Positions 62,285-64,000 of a stretch of DNA of 64,000 nucleotides are shown piece after piece. The position numbers were made by a program, and so were the translations under genes. The DNA lies in the NCBI RefSeq assembly GCF_008086165.1, contig NZ_VSKL01000002.1, forward strand, positions 434,001 through 498,000, read 5' to 3'. A model generated the notes under the pieces. That model worked only from the letters and a program-made list of their open reading frames with translations, was not told the origin of the DNA and made no database searches. Numbering within the stretch: position 1 is the stretch's first letter; every line of letters starts with the position of its first letter. The stretch comes from Algorimicrobium algoritergicola (GTDB lineage: Bacteria > Bacteroidota > Bacteroidia > Flavobacteriales > Flavobacteriaceae).

Positions 62285-64000
62285 TTAAATTAAACCTTTA
62301 TACTTTCGATAAAACCATTCAGCCGAAAGGGCTAAAATTACTAGTCCTAACACGTATTTCCAGTCGATCAAAGATACGGTTTTTTTAGTACTTCTCTCAA
62401 TTGTAGCATAGCGTTTATCCGTCAATAAATTAGTGGTTAAATCTGCTAATTGATCTTGAAAATAAACTCTACCATCTTTAGCTTTAGCAACTTGCATCAA
62501 TTTAGCTACATCAGCATTTGTAAACTGCTGCTCTATGTTATAATCTAATATCTTGAATGTTCCAGATTTAGACATATTACTGGTATTTGCAGTAACCGTA
62601 AATTTATAATTTGCTGCTGGCAGACTACTTAAATCTGCTTCATAATTATTATTTTTAAGCACCAAAGGAATTGATTTACTTTCATTTGAAGTTTCATCTG
62701 TTACTTTTATTAAAAGTGTTTCGCGATTATCAAACTCATAATTTTTATTAAAATATTGTGCTTGAAATACGACATTGGTATTACCATCATAAAACGATTC
62801 ATAGGTCAGACTCAATCGCTCTCTACGTTTTTTAGATGCTAAATATTGCACCATTTTACCTGTGAAATCGTCAAAATTCTTGAAGTCATTATTGTTTAAA
62901 TAGCTTTGAGCACGCCATTTCCAAATGTTTTCACCTAAAAGAATAGCCTCTCGCCTATTTTGGTTTTCAAAACTCACCAATAAAGGCTTGTCAGTGGAAA
63001 TATTTCCTATTTGTTTATATAGCAATGCTTGAAAAGGCACCTTCATATTGAGATTTCCAAAAAAACCTTTTAAGGGTGGAAACGATTCAAAAGCAACATC
63101 AGGTATTATAAACTCTGAATAGTTCGTATTTATTATAGCCAGATAGTTTTCAGATTGTGAAACCATATCATGTTGATAATCTGAACTAACACTATTTAAA
63201 AATTGCCAATTGGTTTGTGATCCCGAAATAATAAACCGATTCCGATTATCAGAATTCAACTTATTGAAAACGGCTTTAAATCGCACATTTGGTTGGTATA
63301 AAATGGCTAATTGAAATTCATCAATTTTTGATAAGTACGCATCTGGTTTTAGAATACTAACCGTTCGTTGTTCATTGCTTTCAATACTTTTTTTAAGAGC
63401 ACCTAAATCTGGATGCAAGATATCGCTTACAATAGCGATATTGGTTTGCTCGTCAATAACTTCAATCGCAAAATTCTTACTATTATTTACCGTATTTTTT
63501 TCATTAGAAATTGGCTGAATAGATGCTTGATACGCAAAAACACCAATCTGATTGGCAGTTAATGTTGTTTGAACAATTTTGGAGTTATTGGTTTTACTAA
63601 ATGAAATGTTTTCTGAATAAAGTGTTGTATTTCCTGTGGTGATTTTAAATTCGGATGTTATAGGTTCATTACCATTATAAACCAGAATAACTTCTATGGG
63701 AAATTTATTTTTATAAAACGCGTATTTATTCACATTCAGTTGTGTGATTTTTAAATCCACGTGCTTGGTCGTATCACCTATAACAATTGGATAAATTGGC
63801 TGCTTGTAACTTTTGGTCGTGTATTCGTAATCTGCACCAAACGTTTGGTTTCCATCTGTAATTAGAATTGTTGGCGCAACCGTGTTTTTATAAATAGCTT
63901 CAAGTCCTTTGATTGCTTTAGAAATGTTGGTCTGTTTGGTGTTAAACTCTAATGAATCCTTTCGAGAAATATCATCACTAAACGTATAGAAATCGATATT
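62285..64000 (-). CDS. VWA-domain-like membrane protein, N-terminus outside window
   Basis: Partial; the frame is open from the window edge to TAA 62285 (571 codons). The visible N-terminal part has the VWA/BatA style sequence FYTFSDDISRKDSLEFN, then SKAIKGLEAI and TILITDGNQTFGADYEY, the LITDGxxT end of a von Willebrand A-like fold. Beta-rich middle domains of Ig-like type follow (ITSEFKITTGNTTLYSENIS), and one C-terminal transmembrane helix (YVLGLVILALSAEWFYRK). The GTG at 63760 is internal. It is upstream of the prohibitin gene in one unit. Confidence 0.82.
   Translation of the reverse strand, partial: NIDFYTFSDDISRKDSLEFNTKQTNISKAIKGLEAIYKNTVAPTILITDGNQTFGADYEYTTKSYKQPIYPIVIGDTTKHVDLKITQLNVNKYAFYKNKFPIEVILVYNGNEPITSEFKITTGNTTLYSENISFSKTNNSKIVQTTLTANQIGVFAYQASIQPISNEKNTVNNSKNFAIEVIDEQTNIAIVSDILHPDLGALKKSIESNEQRTVSILKPDAYLSKIDEFQLAILYQPNVRFKAVFNKLNSDNRNRFIISGSQTNWQFLNSVSSDYQHDMVSQSENYLAIINTNYSEFIIPDVAFESFPPLKGFFGNLNMKVPFQALLYKQIGNISTDKPLLVSFENQNRREAILLGENIWKWRAQSYLNNNDFKNFDDFTGKMVQYLASKKRRERLSLTYESFYDGNTNVVFQAQYFNKNYEFDNRETLLIKVTDETSNESKSIPLVLKNNNYEADLSSLPAANYKFTVTANTSNMSKSGTFKILDYNIEQQFTNADVAKLMQVAKAKDGRVYFQDQLADLTTNLLTDKRYATIERSTKKTVSLIDWKYVLGLVILALSAEWFYRKYKGLI

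Noticed and set aside
1-64000. CRISPR array, tRNA, rRNA, insertion sequence or prophage
   Set aside because: No regularly spaced repeats, cloverleaf-like sequences, transposase motifs or phage gene runs were seen on either strand by eye.

Overview
The window is chromosomal DNA from a member of the Flavobacteriaceae (Bacteroidetes). Evidence: low-GC sequence; near absence of Shine-Dalgarno sequences, with A-rich leaders instead; many upstream regions carrying the Bacteroidetes -7 box TAnnTTTG, sometimes with a TTG about 19-21 nt further up; a type IX secretion (T9SS) sorting domain; a fused hisB and a long-form hisG; and several families typical of flavobacteria. I see no rRNA, tRNA, CRISPR array, transposase or phage gene. 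Both window edges cut a gene: an S41 peptidase at the left and a VWA-like membrane protein at the right.

Layout. 1-9300: secreted S41 peptidase (partial), divergent secreted TPR-CHAT protein, a decayed ORF remnant, small lipoproteins, thiE and a peroxiredoxin-like protein. 9350-13360: FtsX-type permease and LolD/YbbA-type ATPase divergent from a GDSL esterase, the same gene set as E. coli ybbP-ybbA-tesA. 13700-17700: DEAD-box helicase, luciferase-like monooxygenase and an MFS exporter of the CynX/NimT type with a dyad over its promoter. 18047-22030: a giant CotH/lamin-tail T9SS cargo protein. 22470-29150: purine catabolism (xdhC, an unrecognised membrane protein, a THEP1-like NTPase, xdhB, xdhA, guanine deaminase), which should take guanine to xanthine to urate.

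29327-40376: porin-like protein and J-domain protein, then two regulated redox blocks. In the first, an AraC protein with an N-terminal DUF4242 domain lies upstream of a SnoaL-like/FAD-oxidase operon whose promoter carries 21-bp-spaced direct repeats. In the second, a TetR gene leads an operon of nitroreductase, enoyl/alkenal-type reductase, YqhD-like alcohol dehydrogenase and a DJ-1 lipoprotein, probably for reactive aldehyde/electrophile detoxification. 40494-53980: DUF3999/DUF2339 pair, Crp-family regulator, two fatty acid desaturases flanking a cold-shock protein, an intradiol dioxygenase-like secreted protein, a thioesterase, a GreA/B-like small protein, DUF2461, MscS and truA.

54010-61382: a complete histidine operon on the minus strand (hisG-D-C-B-H-A-F-IE). 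It is preceded by a leader peptide with four consecutive His codons plus a fifth, and by mutually exclusive terminator and antiterminator helices. This is a complete transcription attenuator readable directly from the sequence. 61459-64000: prohibitin-like SPFH protein and the partial VWA-like protein.

The most notable items are the his attenuator, the predicted AraC operator pair, the membrane protein and NTPase pair placed inside the xanthine dehydrogenase cluster, and an exact AGGAGGT ribosome binding site that appears to come from a dispersed palindrome.
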